Source: Echinometra lucunter
Taxonomy: Eukaryota > Echinodermata > Echinoidea > Camarodonta > Echinometridae
DNA: 64,000 nt
Reading direction: 5' to 3'
NCBI GenBank assembly: GCA_029962745.1
Contig: CM057167.1
Span: forward strand, 23,595,053 to 23,659,052
Shown here: in pieces, positions 23,484 to 35,917 of the stretch
Numbering within the stretch: the stretch's first letter is position 1
How the letters are laid out: each line of letters starts with the position of its first letter
Position numbers and translations under genes: made by a program
Notes under the pieces: model-generated
What the model was told of the DNA's origin: nothing
Database searches by the model: none
The model's input: the letters and a program-made list of their open reading frames with translations, nothing else

Positions 23484-24452
23484 CTATGCTTTGATCCTGA
23501 ACACTTTTTTCAGTCCTTTTTGAAACTTTCGATATTTAAAGGTATATATCAATGGATTGACACACATGTTCACAAAAGCTATGTAAACAGAGGAATAGAA
23601 TACAGGCCCATTCAAGTCAATAGGTCCACCAAGGTTGTAATACAAAAATACGATTTGGTTTGGGGTCCAACAGATGACGTATGTTATGCAGACGATCAGT
23701 AGAGTTTTGATCACATTTTTTCGCGCCTTCTCGCGGTAATTGGGCAAACCTGGCTCAGCTGCGGCTGTTGCTTCTGAACGGTTTTCAGTAGATGTGTTTG
23801 GAGCGTCGTCGACCCGTTGTCGCATGAGTTTTCCGATTCGGATATAGACGTAGGCCATGATGATGAGAGGGATGACAAACTCGACGATAACGGTTAGACA
23901 CCCGATGAAACCTTGGATGAATGTGCTCTCATAGGTGACGATACATCGACCGCCGGCGTGCTGGTTTACAACGACCCAGTGTATCCCGTACCCGAAGCCT
24001 ATAACCCACGGAGCTACGGCGACTCCCGCGGCTCTCCGGTAGCTGAACTTGTTTCGGTAAGCGACAGGGTGCATGACGGCGAAGTAGCGCTCGAGGGCGA
24101 GCATGACGAGATTGTACGTGGACGAGATGATCGTCCCCCAGAAGATGTACCCCGAGTTCCAGAACGAACAGACGATGTCGGCGGCTATCTTCTGCTTCGG
24201 TACGGCAGGATGAGGAGCGATGAACGTAATGAAGAGAAATATCGACGTCGTCATGTCGATCACGGATTGATTGACGATGAAGAGATTAGTGATGTTTCGT
24301 AGGTCTTTGACCATGATCATGACAACAAGGACCAGGCCGTTGCCTAGGATGCCGATGGATCCCAGGAAGGAATAGATGATGACGGCTATGAGCCGAGACG
24401 ATCCTGGATCAGTAAGTGGAGGAGTTTCCACAGTGGTGGTGGTGGCATTCAT
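23484..24452 (-). CDS. Class A (rhodopsin-like) G-protein-coupled receptor, intronless
   Basis: A seven-helix receptor of 322 residues from the first ATG at 24452; the upstream GTG in frame is not a credible start. The N terminus is short, with an NAT glycosylation site at residues 2-4. Hallmarks in order: GNGLVLV in helix 1, the conserved aspartate in NQSVIDM (helix 2), a cysteine at the top of helix 3 pairing with GRCIV in loop 2, ERY in place of DRY at the end of helix 3, PW in helix 4, IPLIIMAY in helix 5, CWTPNQ in helix 6 and NPLIY in helix 7. The tail is short (FKYRKFQKGLKKVFRIKA). The intact single-exon frame suggests a working gene. It fits the peptide/orphan-type receptors expanded in echinoderms and amphioxus, but the ligand cannot be told. 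A large antisense open frame (23913-24302) is a shadow. Confidence 0.93.
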   Translation of the reverse strand: MNATTTTVETPPLTDPGSSRLIAVIIYSFLGSIGILGNGLVLVVMIMVKDLRNITNLFIVNQSVIDMTTSIFLFITFIAPHPAVPKQKIAADIVCSFWNSGYIFWGTIISSTYNLVMLALERYFAVMHPVAYRNKFSYRRAAGVAVAPWVIGFGYGIHWVVVNQHAGGRCIVTYESTFIQGFIGCLTVIVEFVIPLIIMAYVYIRIGKLMRQRVDDAPNTSTENRSEATAAAEPGLPNYREKARKNVIKTLLIVCITYVICWTPNQIVFLYYNLGGPIDLNGPVFYSSVYIAFVNMCVNPLIYTFKYRKFQKGLKKVFRIKA

Positions 24453-25154
24453 GATGGCTGCAGAACTAAGCACGTACTAATTTATTGCTGCATGTCTTTT
24501 ATAGGACAGGAAAGTTGTGAAGAATTGTCTATAAGTACTCTGGACGAGCGCACTACATCGAGCCTGCAAGCTGGGTTACTCGTTTTTAAAACCACACCAT
24601 AATTCACGGAGCTTTGACTTGCTTGCTAGCTCAAAAAAAAGAAGTACGACAAAAGGTTTGGAAAAGGAAAACAACCAGTATGGAACAGCTCAATATTCGC
24701 AATCTTTGTCGACATCTATCATCTTGATAATCATTCACGGTTCATGTTTTTTTTTTTTCAGAATATTGCTGAAAATATGAGATAAACGATTTATTTCAAC
24801 ATGTTTAAAGAGCTCAATTGATCGTGTCAATGCCACATATTATCGACTCAACTGAAGACGAATGTTCCCCTTGCTATCAAATGCTTGTATCAAATGCTTG
24901 ACACGATGATGAAAACACGAATGATAAGACAAATTTCCAAGGAGATTTTGCATTCACTCGGCATTTCGAAGAAAGAATGACACTTTCACTTTTTCTCCCG
25001 CGCTTTTTCCACCCTGATGCAGACGAACCGCAAGCGTCTCAAACGTTTGTCCTTCGTGTTTTAAATGATGGAGGGCAAGGAAGATGCGAAGGAGATGCGA
25101 GAGAGAGGGAGAGAAGGTGAGAGGGGGAGCGGGAGTTGAGAGGGAGGGAGAGGA

Positions 25155-25160
25155 GGAAAT

Positions 25161-25225
<65 letters not shown>
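25155..25225. repeat. (GAA)n polypurine tract
   Basis: About 70 bp of GAA repeats in a longer purine-rich stretch (25080-25430). The Ser- and Leu-rich frames on the other strand are artefacts. Confidence 0.9.
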
Positions 25226-26164
25226 GGAGGAAGAGGGGGAGGAGGAGAAGTGGATAGAGAGAGAGAGGGGGATGGAGAAATGGAGAAGAAGGGATGTAAA
25301 GGAGATGGGGAACATTCCGTGCATAAGAAGGAGTGAGAGAGAGAGAAAGAAAGACAGACAGAGAGAGATAAGCATGAGCGCAAACACAGAGGATGGAGAG
25401 AGAGAGATGGAGAAAAGGAGCGAGGGGGAAGAGATATTCATGAAGATCGTGAAACGCAGGCGTGAAGTTACCACTTTTAATGAACGGTCTCTCTTTAAAA
25501 GAAAAATACATGGATTTTCGGTAAAAATGATAAATTTCAAGGCTATCAGACGATGAAATCTACGTATATTAAGAGCCATCTCTTCTTTGTTATATAAAGA
25601 AGAGAAGAAGGTATATATTTTTACCACGATCAGCCGACCCGACCCATTTAAGTTCTGAAGGCTTTCTTTGTAATCAAAAGATGACAAGATGTTATTGCCC
25701 TGTCAAACTGATAATAATTTGCATGTCAATTTTGCGTATAGGCAGGTGAATAGCGGATAAGAGATTGCTTTTATATAATTCCACTTTGCATTGGATTTTG
25801 ATTAGGCATTGCACCTAAAAGGGCAATATTATTCTTGGAAGTAATCAAAACACATGTAGTTTCTCGTTTCGCCTTCACTTCACTCGATCATTTTTTTCAA
25901 ACCCTCCCACCCCCCTCCGCCTCCCACCTCTCTATCCCTCTCTTTCTCTCTCTCTCCCTCCCTCTTTCACTCTCTTTCTCTCCCACATAAACACGCATGC
26001 GCGCACACATTTACTCTCTATATAAAATTTACAGATTATTTTTTCACTTCTCTGGCAATGATCTTGATTCGATGAGTACCATTGCGTGCACGCAAACATT
26101 CATCACCAAGGCAAAAGGATTGCCATAATGTAACCTTTTCATTGATATCTAATATCCTACCGGC

Positions 26165-26166
<2 letters not shown>

Positions 26167-26230
<64 letters not shown>
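26167..26230. repeat. (CT)n microsatellite
   Basis: About 64 bp of uninterrupted CT dinucleotides. Confidence 0.95.
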
Positions 26231-26236
<6 letters not shown>

Positions 26237-26588
26237 CTCTTTTTCCCACTCTCTCTCTCCATCTATATCTATTTATCTAACTAAATTTAGTTCGCTTTCT
26301 GCAGGCCCCATCATTTCCTTGATCATAAAAAAGATTTAACTTGCTATACAACTACTAATTTCCTAATGAACGGTTGATTCTTGTTTCCGTCATGTCGTGA
26401 GATTTGAGAGTGTGATGTTTTTTCAAAGTCACGGTAATTTAATGGTTGCATGAAATGGGTCACTCAAAATCAACTTCCATGCTCTCATCTCCTTTCAGTA
26501 AAACAAATCCCTGGCAAATTTATTTAACCTCTTTATGTATACATTAACATTATTCAAACATTAGCGTCATATAATGACATGTTTTAGG

Positions 26589-26682
26589 CAGGGGCGTCGC
26601 TAGAGGGGGGGTGTGGGGGGTGTGACACCCCCCCCCCCCCCCATTAAAAATTCTTGTCGGCAAATTCGCGATCGCTGTCGGC

Positions 26683-26729
<47 letters not shown>

Positions 26730-27935
26730 GAGGAAGAGGAAGGAGGGAAAAAGAAAAAAGAAAGATGAGTAAGGTGCCCAAATAGAGTCATATTCGGCTT
26801 ATTTTGTGCATTCTGACGACGAAATAACACTGGTAACACGAAAGAGAGCCTATTTTTCCTCGCTCGCTGCGCTCGCTCGTATTATATTAAGATACAGGAT
26901 GTTTTCGAAAAGCAAACACATTTCCCAAGTGAAATAAACAAATATATAATTTAGATATTCGGGCCCATCATGTATTTTGTTGAAGAATTATCACCTCTAT
27001 ACCATAAAAAAAGAGTAAATATATTTTTCCTAGCTCGCTGCGCTCGCTCGTATAATATTTAGATACAGGATGGTCTTTGAAAGCAAATAGATAAGGTAGG
27101 AGAGGTGACCAAATATATCACAATAGGTATCTTAAAGGCCCATCGTGTATTTTGATGAAGAACTTTCACTTCTACCATGAAAAGGAGTATTTTTCCTCGC
27201 TCGCTACGCTCGCTTGTACAATATTCAGATACAAGATGGATTTGGGAAAGCAAACGAATTCGGCAAGCGAGGCCCATCATGTACTTTGATGAAGAGTTAT
27301 CACCTACCATAAAAAGAGTATATATATTTTTCCTCGTTCGCTGCGCTCGCTCGTATGATATTTAGATACAGGATGGTCTTTGAAAGCAAATAAATTAGGT
27401 AAGAGAGGTGACCAAAATATCAAAATAGATATCTTAAAGGCCCATCATGTATTTAGATGAAGAACTTTCACTTCTACCATGAAAAGGATTATATGATAAG
27501 GAGTATATAGATTTTTTCCTTGCTCGCTGTGCTCGCTCGTATAATACTACGATTTAGGATGGTCTTTGAAAGCGAATGAATATTGAGAGAGGTGACCAAA
27601 TATATGATTTAGATATCTATAAGCCCATCATGTAGTTTGATGAAGAACTATCACTTCTACGAAAGAGAGTGTATATTTTTCCTCGCTCGCTGCGCTCGCT
27701 CGTATTATATTTAGATAGAGAATGTTTTAGGAAAGCTAACACATTCATCAAGTGAGGTGAACAAATATAATTTAGAAGGAAAATATAATAGAGGCACACA
27801 ATTGAACATGCCTCGTGGGCTTTATACAGTTGAATTTGTCGACGTTGGTCGTCGGCAATCGGAGGCATAATTTGTCGGCAATCTGGCCTCTACACCCCCC
27901 CCCCCCCCATTAAAAAAAGTCTGGCGACGCCCCTG
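26589..27935. mobile_element. hAT-like non-autonomous element with poly-G/poly-C ends (copy B)
   Basis: The 1347-bp element starts CAGGGGCGTCGCTAGAGGGG and ends with the inverse of CAGGGGCGTCGCCAGACTTT. It is flanked by a perfect 8-bp duplication GTTTTAGG (26581-26588 and 27936-27943). CGGCAAATTCGC near the left end and GTCGGCAATCTGGCC near the right extend the symmetry. The interior is a tandem array (26858-27703). No transposase frame is present. Confidence 0.9.
26858..27703. repeat. Tandem array with CTCGCTCGCTGCGCTCGCTCG, six units
   Basis: Units of about 135-185 bp each carry CTCGCTCGCTGCGCTCGCTC or a variant, at about 26858, 27029, 27195, 27331, 27518 and 27680. Each also carries TTAGATACAGGATGGTCTTT and GGCCCATCATGTATTTTGAT-like blocks. 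The motif is nearly palindromic and CpG-rich in AT-rich surroundings. Confidence 0.88.
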
Positions 27936-30900
27936 GTTTTAGGAGGTGTTGGAGCTGATATTCTCAAATTAAAAGAGAAATCTCTCATCGAATTTGGGAT
28001 CTGGGATATCTTAAACCTTATCGGCAAAAGACAAGTATCATTATTTCTTTCATAGTTCTTGTCAAAAAGTTAATCAGTTGATTACCATTGTAACACATTA
28101 TTGTAATTTATAGCAGGCTCCTGCCGGGAGAGTCACTGTAGGGAGGTGGTGATGTGGCATGCCGTCATGAAATGAACAATTTGTTGTCGTCAACTTTGGA
28201 ATTAAATTCTTAAACAATGCTAGCAGAAAGATTTCATATCAAATCTGTCCCCCCCCCCTTTTTTTCGTGTGGCTTTCTTGAAGCAACTTCCTGTAAAGCA
28301 TAAATCTAATAGCCAGAAACCATTATCGGTTGTTTCGGCAATGAATATTTTACAACCTCCCCCACCATCTTTCCTCTTTTTTTTCCTTTTAATAGGACGG
28401 AAAAAGTCTTTTTCCCACAAATACATTCACACCCTTCTCCTTCTTAGCCCTACATTAAGTTGGTCGAAGGAAGCCCCTTAGTGAGGCCAACTTGACCTTG
28501 AGACATTGTTTCGACCCATTTTCTACATATACCGTATTTTTGCAAAGGGGCGACAGAATAATACCAGCAGATTAAGCATCCGCAAGAAGTAAGTACAAAC
28601 AATCATTTCACCTTCACATTCACTTTGATTTTCAACAAAGATCAGCCACGCAATGCAGAATTATATTTGATTTTGTTTTATCTGATAAAAACTTCACCCC
28701 TCTGACAGCCTGTCATCTCTTTGCCTTTGTATGTCTCTCCCTCTCTGTCTCTCTCTCTCTCTCCCCTCTCTCTTTCTCTCTAACTCATTCATCTTACCCC
28801 CACCCCCCCCCCCCCCCTCGAGATCGCGTTCATGTCCTACTCGTCCCCCCTCTCTATCTCTCTCTCTCTCCCCCGTTATCCCACCCCCTCTCTCTCCTCC
28901 TTGAATCTTATTTTTCTTTCTTTCGCTTTCGTTTCCTTTCACTGTCTTTCTCTCTATTCTCCTTCTTCCCATTCTCTCTTTTTCTCTCACTCATTCATCA
29001 TCCCCCTCGCCCTCCTCCCAATCTCTTTCGCTCATTCATCTTCCCTCTCCCGCCCTATCTTCAAACCTAGATGAATACCTATACGCGGACGGATACTGAC
29101 TACAAAGTCATTCTTGAGGAAGGTTGACTCCAAACAAATCTCAAACAAAAAGATCAAACAAGTTTGAAAGTGTCGGCTTCCAATAAATCGATATTACCGG
29201 AAAGGTGTTTCTTTCACGAGCAGCACGTCGGAAAAAAGAGGAAACAAGAAATGGCCTTTTGAACACGAACCTTTATTTTCACTTCACATTCATTACATGG
29301 ACATGGGGCCTTCTTGCTTTGACAGGTCATGTTTGATGCACTGAGCTATATAGTCCAAGCTAGACGGATCAAACAATTATCATGATTGTGATTCCATCCT
29401 GGTTGCCCGTGTTGCTCATAGGCAGGTTATCATGAAGTCGTAACCTTGTAACTTACTCTGCTTTATCGAAATTCTTTTCAAGCCAAAATCATCATGATCA
29501 TTGTCACGCACTCTTACCGAGCAGGTTTTAAGGCTTACATTAGCAGGTTATCATAATCCCGCTTCAGTTATTAGGCAGGTTTCATGATGTCATCACTTTG
29601 TCACTTAATTGTTGAAGTCCTATACTACCTGAAGCTCCATTCCAGTCTAAATTTCGGTGACGCCATTATTTTGGTGAAGAAGGTTTCAGGGCTTATGCTG
29701 CTTATCAATATCACTTTACTTTGTTATTCTGTTTCGATAGTTTCTGTAGTTTAATTCCAGCGTAGATAGAAGAGAATGTGTTGAGTACAAAGATGACATC
29801 TTTTGAAGAATGTTTCGGGCTGTAAGAAGTTCAAATGATGGTAATACTTTCTCACTTTGTCTTCTTTATTGTAATTCCACTCAAGCCCCGTGAGCTATTG
29901 GACGCGATCTTCTTTAGCCGTTTTCAGCTGACATGCAGGGTACGGCGTGATTTTGTAACTCTTTCGCTTATAAATTTGACTTTTTAAAAATTCGATTCCG
30001 TCTAACTCTAAATCTCTACACCGACATCTCATGAAGCAGTTTCAGTACTTTAAGAGGCTGGGTATCATGGTAACTTTTCTCTTGGTATCTTATCCCGCTT
30101 TGCGGCGATTGCCTTTTGGAAGATTATGGGCTTTCAAGAGGTTCAAATTATGTCAACACTCCTCCCTCCCCCCCCCCCCCCCCCCCCCTCCTTCTTTTAG
30201 CCTACACTGATCACATTTTAAGCTTGGGACCTGGAAGCCTGTTTCCGCTCAAGCTGTTACCATCCATGATGATTATTAGCATCATGTCAGTTATCCTGCT
30301 TTACTGAAGTTCCCTTCATTATAGATAGCCTATTTTACTCCATTATAATTATCCCGCTTTGCAGCAGTTCCATTTCACCCTACATGGTGCTGATTAAAAT
30401 AACGGTGCCATTATTTTCAAGACTGTTTCAGCTTACGAGCTAAGACTCTTTTTTTTTTCTTTTTTTTTTCTTTTTTTTTTGGCTTGTCAATATCTGCTCA
30501 CACTGAGCACAGGTCTTTGGTGCCATTATTGGGAGCCAAATGCTTGTTACCATAGATGATGTCGCCATTTTGTCATTTAGTTCTGTCATGTTACAGATCC
30601 ATTATCAAATGTTCTTCGATGGTGTGATATGTTTGGGTTTGAGCCGGCTTCCTTTTCATTTCACGCCGAAGCACCAAATTTCTAATATTCATGAGTCGTT
30701 GCCACTTTGATCTTTAAGTCTTTTTTTGGCTGTACGTTCACTGTAAAAGAACAATGAAATGAAAATGGACTTTTATATTATACTTATTACATATGGCTTA
30801 TCATACTCTTATATAGTTTTGGTTTTTCTTTATATTTTACTTATCAAATATAGCTTTGATTTTTTTTTTCAAATTTATTTTCCACAAAATATACATTCAA

Positions 30901-31737
30901 TGAAATTGCTCAGGATATGCAAAAATAACTGTCGATTTATTAGAAAACTATGAAGGTTAACTATTCTCTAGTGTTTCTGTCCTGGGATTTCTGAAATGAT
31001 GACTGTCATTCTAATGGAGGAAATCATAAGAAGAAAAACGAGTCAAACCTGCTTACCTCAGGTTTTATCTTTGATCATGATTATCGATATACACCTCCCT
31101 GGTACAGGCCTAGCATGAACACGGAGAAGTTTCGTGTTGACTGTCATGATCTCGTTTGCAGTCTTCATTGAATGGCTGATCTTGAACGCATTCCATCACT
31201 GGATCCACGCAGTGTATTTGACTGCATTCAGTTCAAAGGAGGCAGGGAGAGAAGACAAAAGTTTGCCTATAGATAGCTTGTTAACAGCTATTTGGCTAGG
31301 ACTTTGATGAAACTTGGTGGATGAAGAAATCCATATATGTCTCAATAATTATTCCTGGAAAACAAGAAAAGGAGAAAAATTTTAAAATGCGACCTTTACG
31401 CATTTTAAGCAGTCTCTATAATGTATTCGTCATTGGTTCTCTCTGTTCAACACGAATTACGGAGTAGCACATGAATTAGGTTTGGTGATTGATTTACACT
31501 TGATTGATTCAATAATTCCTTGATAAGTTTATCCGTTGATAGATTGTGTTTGGGGATGTTGTTGTTGTTTTTTTTTAATGGGGGGGGGTTAAATCAAAAT
31601 TTCATACATTAATCAGTCACTATAGTTAGTATCTATGCACCCATTCACTTTTTTCTTTAAGATAATTCAGCCCATAATCATTATTATTCTATTATTGTTA
31701 TAATTATTATTATTATTTTATTATTGTTATAGTTATT

Positions 31738-31790
<53 letters not shown>
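31738..31790. repeat. (GAT)n microsatellite
   Basis: About 17 GAT units, following ATT-rich sequence. An AATAAA on the minus strand near 31722 could serve as the poly(A) signal of the gene ending at 31991, but it sits in low-complexity DNA. Confidence 0.85.
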
Positions 31791-31990
31791 GAAGAAAACC
31801 AAATTCGGCATAAAAACCCTCTAACCGGCAGGCAAAGGGCTATATATTGATTCAGAAATAGACAACAACAATAATTATGTTAACAAAATACTTTTATGTT
31901 TTACTCCAACCAACCTGGAGAAGTACGAGCTTCTGCCTCACGATCCTCGACCACGGTTCCCTCGTCCCTGTCGTGCTTCTCATTCTCCAC

Positions 31991-34900
31991 CTACTCAGCG
32001 ATCTCGAAGAAGACAAGAACTCCAACGATGGCATAGACGACGGACATAGAGACAAGGAACAGGAAGTCCACCTCATCGTAGCGATCGATTTCAACTTGTG
32101 ACGTAGCCCCATTGTAACTGATGACGTCAGCTCTAATTGCGCCATCTGTAAAGAAGAAATATCAATACAAAAAGTGTGACATTTTACTAAGACCCTCTTA
32201 TTCATTCACTTTTCAAGAGACTCCTTGAACGAAATAAAAGCAGATGTTGGTTGACACTCGCACAAGCCGTTTTCTTCACAGCAGCGAGCTTCTTTGTATC
32301 ATATGTATTGGAATAATGTACATTATAAACAAATCTTATTGCCTCAGAAGTAAATAAATGTGAATTTCAATGCAATTCAAAGTGGAAGAAAACAGATACA
32401 AAATAAAAAAAGATGAATCAATCACAAACAAACAAGATTAACACATCAACAGTCAAAGTAGATAGACAATTCATTAATTTCTGCAACAGTACCCAATCCT
32501 CAAGTTGGTTTAATGCTCGAAATTTGTTTTATATCTGACATGTCCATGATCATTAGTGACGTTTACTTAGATGACGTCACAAACAATCCCGTCTTTTTCT
32601 TGTGTTTTCGATGACCTCCTTTCATGTCATCCTTCCTATTCACATAAACAGGCCTACAGACATAACAAAGTTACATGACGTAACAGAGGAATCAAGAGGT
32701 GATAATCTGCTGACCTGTCTGCTCGATGACCTTCACCTTGGTCTTCCTGTCAAGGTCATCCTTCTTGACCATCTTTCTCCGGTGGGTCACGTGACTGGTT
32801 TCATTGTCACTGGACACCTCACCAGAAACCTTGGCAGCCTTCTTCCCCTTCATCTTGGCAACACCGTTCATAGGTGTCTTGCCTTTCTTGCCTGATTTGG
32901 GAATGTTCAAATTGTAACAAAATTTATGAATTGACATTGCCACTGTTTTATGATAGAATCCTTCTTCCCCCCCCCCCCCCTCTCTCTCTCTCTCTCTACC
33001 TATCTATCTGTCTATCCATCTATATTTTCTTTATTCTATTTTCTTTCATTTTTTTCTTCCTTTCTATATACCTCTCTTTTCTTTTTCTCTTTTCTCCTTC
33101 GTTCTCTCATATTTTGTTGTCTCTCTCTATATATGTTTTCTGTCAATTTTTCCAATATCCCTACTTTTATTTTTATTCCCCCCCCCCCCCACTGAGAAAA
33201 CCAAAAATGTGACGACAGAATGGGAGAGAGGAAAAACACAAACATTAATCAAAACAAAACAAAACAAACAATAGCAAACAATCACCTGAATATGCTGATC
33301 CACGATGACGGCGAATGACCCTCTTTGGGGCTGTGATCCTGTCCTCATCATCGTCTGATTCGACATCAGCATCGAACACGTGCTCATCTTCCTCGTCTGA
33401 GGTGTCTTCATCCGATGACTCCTTGTCACTGTCGTCATTGACGTAGCGATCTATCAAGAGAGAATACAAAATAGCATACATTTTAAGAAAATGTCCCATG
33501 GTCTAATCTAAAAAGCTAAATAATCCTCTCAATGTATTTCTATTTTTCCAAACATCAGCATTCATTTCTTCTTCTACCTCTTTCATTGTAGATAATATTT
33601 TTCAAAGGTAGGCCTATTAAATATTGGCTATGTCTGCTGCTTAAATTCAAGAGAAAACTGTACTTTTAATATTGCAAAGAAGTAGCTGACCAGCTTGCAG
33701 AAACTTAAAAGACTTTGTTTCCTTATTCATAGTTTTGTCTTCGTGTGGTTTTTAGTGTAGCAAAGGAAAGCTGCAAAAAAAAAATTTATTATTATTATGA
33801 TTGTTATCATTAAATCATTTTTTAAAAATTATTATTATGTAGGCCTATAATCCAGAAATACTTCGAAGCTGTATAAAATAGATAAAGATTTTTGACCTAA
33901 TGTGAGCGATTTAAAAAAACAAAGACCAACTTTCTACTTACGGTAGTATAGAAAGTAACCTGAAGACACCCTAATATCCACTGGGTCAGAGGTTGAGGGG
34001 CGGCCGCTCTCGAACTTCTGGCCAATCATAGGGCTTGATTTCACTTCCTGGCTGATGACTGGCATGTCCTTCTGACCAATCAGGTCAGACTGAACGACCT
34101 TTGGGGCGTGACGATGAAGCTCTTCAGGCTTGACGGCGGCGGAGGCTGGAAGAACTGGAGCAGTGGTGGTAATCTGCAGAAGTTCATCGTCGTCGTCATT
34201 GCTGTGTTCATTGTCGTCATCGGCATCACTTCCTGATGCATGGGGAACCACCTGAAATCCAACATAATTCAACTAATTCAGCTCTGATTACCTGCATAGA
34301 TTATCCTGCTATATTGAAGTAAAATTATTAGGAAAGACAATTTTATTGAGGGGAAAATGAAAACAAGTAAACACAAACGTCTGCGCGTCGTCTATGAAAG
34401 ACAATTCTTTTATGATGTATCTTGTTAAAGGTAATTCTCTTGAGGGGCCTGGGGAGGGAGGAGGAGGGCACGATATTGGATAATTTCCAACTAGCAGCGG
34501 GATAGTTTTTAAAATTTTCAGTTGCCTATTTTGGTTAAAACACAATTCTAAGAAAACATTTCTTGTGAATACCTACACCATATTTGCGTGAAGCTTCTGG
34601 CACGTCCCCCGTCTCACCCCCCCCCCCCTGCCCCCACCCCACCCCTGAGAAAGATAGAACATTCTCTCCCTCCCCTCGTAAACATGAATGTCTGCCTGCT
34701 TTTCTTTTTCTTTATGTCGCCCCCGCTCTCTCTCTCTCTCTCTCTGCCCCTATTATTTCTATCTTGCTTTCTCCCAGCCTCGCACTGCTAAATCAAAACA
34801 ATATCCACTTTCTATTGTTTAAATCTTTTCCCCAATCATTGTAACATGACTAAAAATGTCAAAGTAACATACATGCGCATCATAATAATGCAAATTGATT

Positions 34901-35374
34901 TGAGATCTATTATACACCACATCGCTCAAAATATTAAAGAATACCTTGCAAATGCAAATACCAACACCTATATCTATGCGCATAAAAAGTAATTCGTGAG
35001 TCCAAGACAATTTTCAATTTCATCTAATGTTATGCAGCGTTAAAGGTAAAACTATGTATGTGTAATGAAAATGAGTTATCTTATCAATTGAAATAATGAT
35101 AAAGACTAGAATACGAATAACCAGACTTGGCTCAAGGGCCATGTGTAAGGTATGACATAATGAAAAAGAGGGAATGAAGTAAAAATAGAAGTTTCTTTGA
35201 ATGGGGTGCGGTAAAGATTTGGAAAAACATTTCCCTCACCTTAGTGTCCCTCGAGAAAATTTTCTGAATTCCTGCCCAGCAGCCAGTCCCTGTGGTCTTT
35301 GTAGAACGGCTGCTGTGCTTCTGATTGACATTCTCGGATGGCAGAGGCGCAACTTTGGAATGAGATGAACCCAT
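31991..35374 (-). CDS. Unrecognised protein: N-myristoyl signal, charged segments, C-terminal membrane helix
   Basis: Five exons join in phase to 942 bp (313 residues): 35374-35240, 34251-33942, 33450-33286, 32891-32715 and 32145-31991. All donors are GT (GTGAGG, GTAAGT, GTGATT, GTCAGC) and all acceptors AG. The start ATG opens MGSSHSK, very close to the Src myristoylation signal; a cysteine lies at residue 32. Exon 2 is polar with an acidic DADDDNEHSNDDDDE stretch. Exon 3 (residues 149-203) is strongly acidic (SSDEDTSDEEDE). Exon 4 (204-262) is lysine-rich (GKKGKTP, MKGKKAAK, RRKMVKK). Exon 5 ends with a hydrophobic helix at about residues 289-309 (FLFLVSMSVVYAIVGVLVFF) and a four-residue tail, EIAE. 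This suggests a cytosolic protein held to a membrane at both ends. I know no family with this layout. Confidence 0.85.
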
Positions 35375-35917
35375 AGTTGCAAACGATCCGAAAAATTCAG
35401 TAAAATACTCTGAAAAAAGCTAGAGAACTGCAAATCGCTATAGTCAGCGCAAGGGAGATAACTCTATTGTACGGTAAATTGCAAAGAAAACATTGTCGAT
35501 AGTTACCAGTATTGTGCGTATACTGGTATGCCTCTTACGTCAACAATAATAGATGCGCGCAGGAGAAACTTTGACAAGTGCAACGCATTAATGACAGGAA
35601 TGCAAGTTGAATTTAAAAATCTCAAAATTCATTGAATAATCTTCTTGATCTTGTTATGAAAATAATAAACTGATTTTCTTATACTATTAGAAGAAGTAAT
35701 TGAAACTACTTTATAAAGAAATAAAATCATAGAGCGCTTGCCTCGATCGAAAAATTCGATACATGATATGCACCCACCCCACCCCCCCCCCCCCCCCCCC
35801 CCCCCCCAATACAACAGTGGGATTTACCCGCGCGCCCATGCGCGTTTGTAAATGTGAATATTCATCATGAAGTCAGGAGGAACCTCATAGCGTTGTTTTC
35901 AGGTTTCTGCCTTTTCT

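Larger units (their letters stand above)
24453..31990. other. Intergenic stretch, repeats only
   Basis: No convincing exon. It holds a GAA/GGA polypurine tract (about 25155-25225), CT arrays (26167-26230), hAT-like copy B (26589-27935), poly-C runs near 28805 and 30170, and a GAT microsatellite (31738-31790). Around 29300-30700 is an irregular array of phrases such as GCAGGTTATCATGA and TTTGTCACTT that may be an old tandem repeat. A short cysteine-containing frame on the minus strand near 31120-31240 is too weak to call. Confidence 0.55.

Noticed and set aside
23913..24302. 129-codon open frame antisense to the receptor
   Set aside because: It mirrors the GC-rich receptor coding strand and has no protein-family features.
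24453..24473. Upstream GTG as the receptor start (seven more residues)
   Set aside because: Animal genes start at ATG, and the first in-frame ATG at 24452 gives a normal receptor N terminus with an NAT glycosylation site.
26858..27703. CRISPR-like array
   Set aside because: Unit bodies are similar to each other, not unique spacers, and the array lies inside a eukaryotic transposable element.
31894..32205. 103-codon Ser/Arg-rich frame on the minus strand
   Set aside because: It is the wrong frame of the last exon of the 313-residue gene; the phase-matched frame gives the membrane helix and a stop at 31991.
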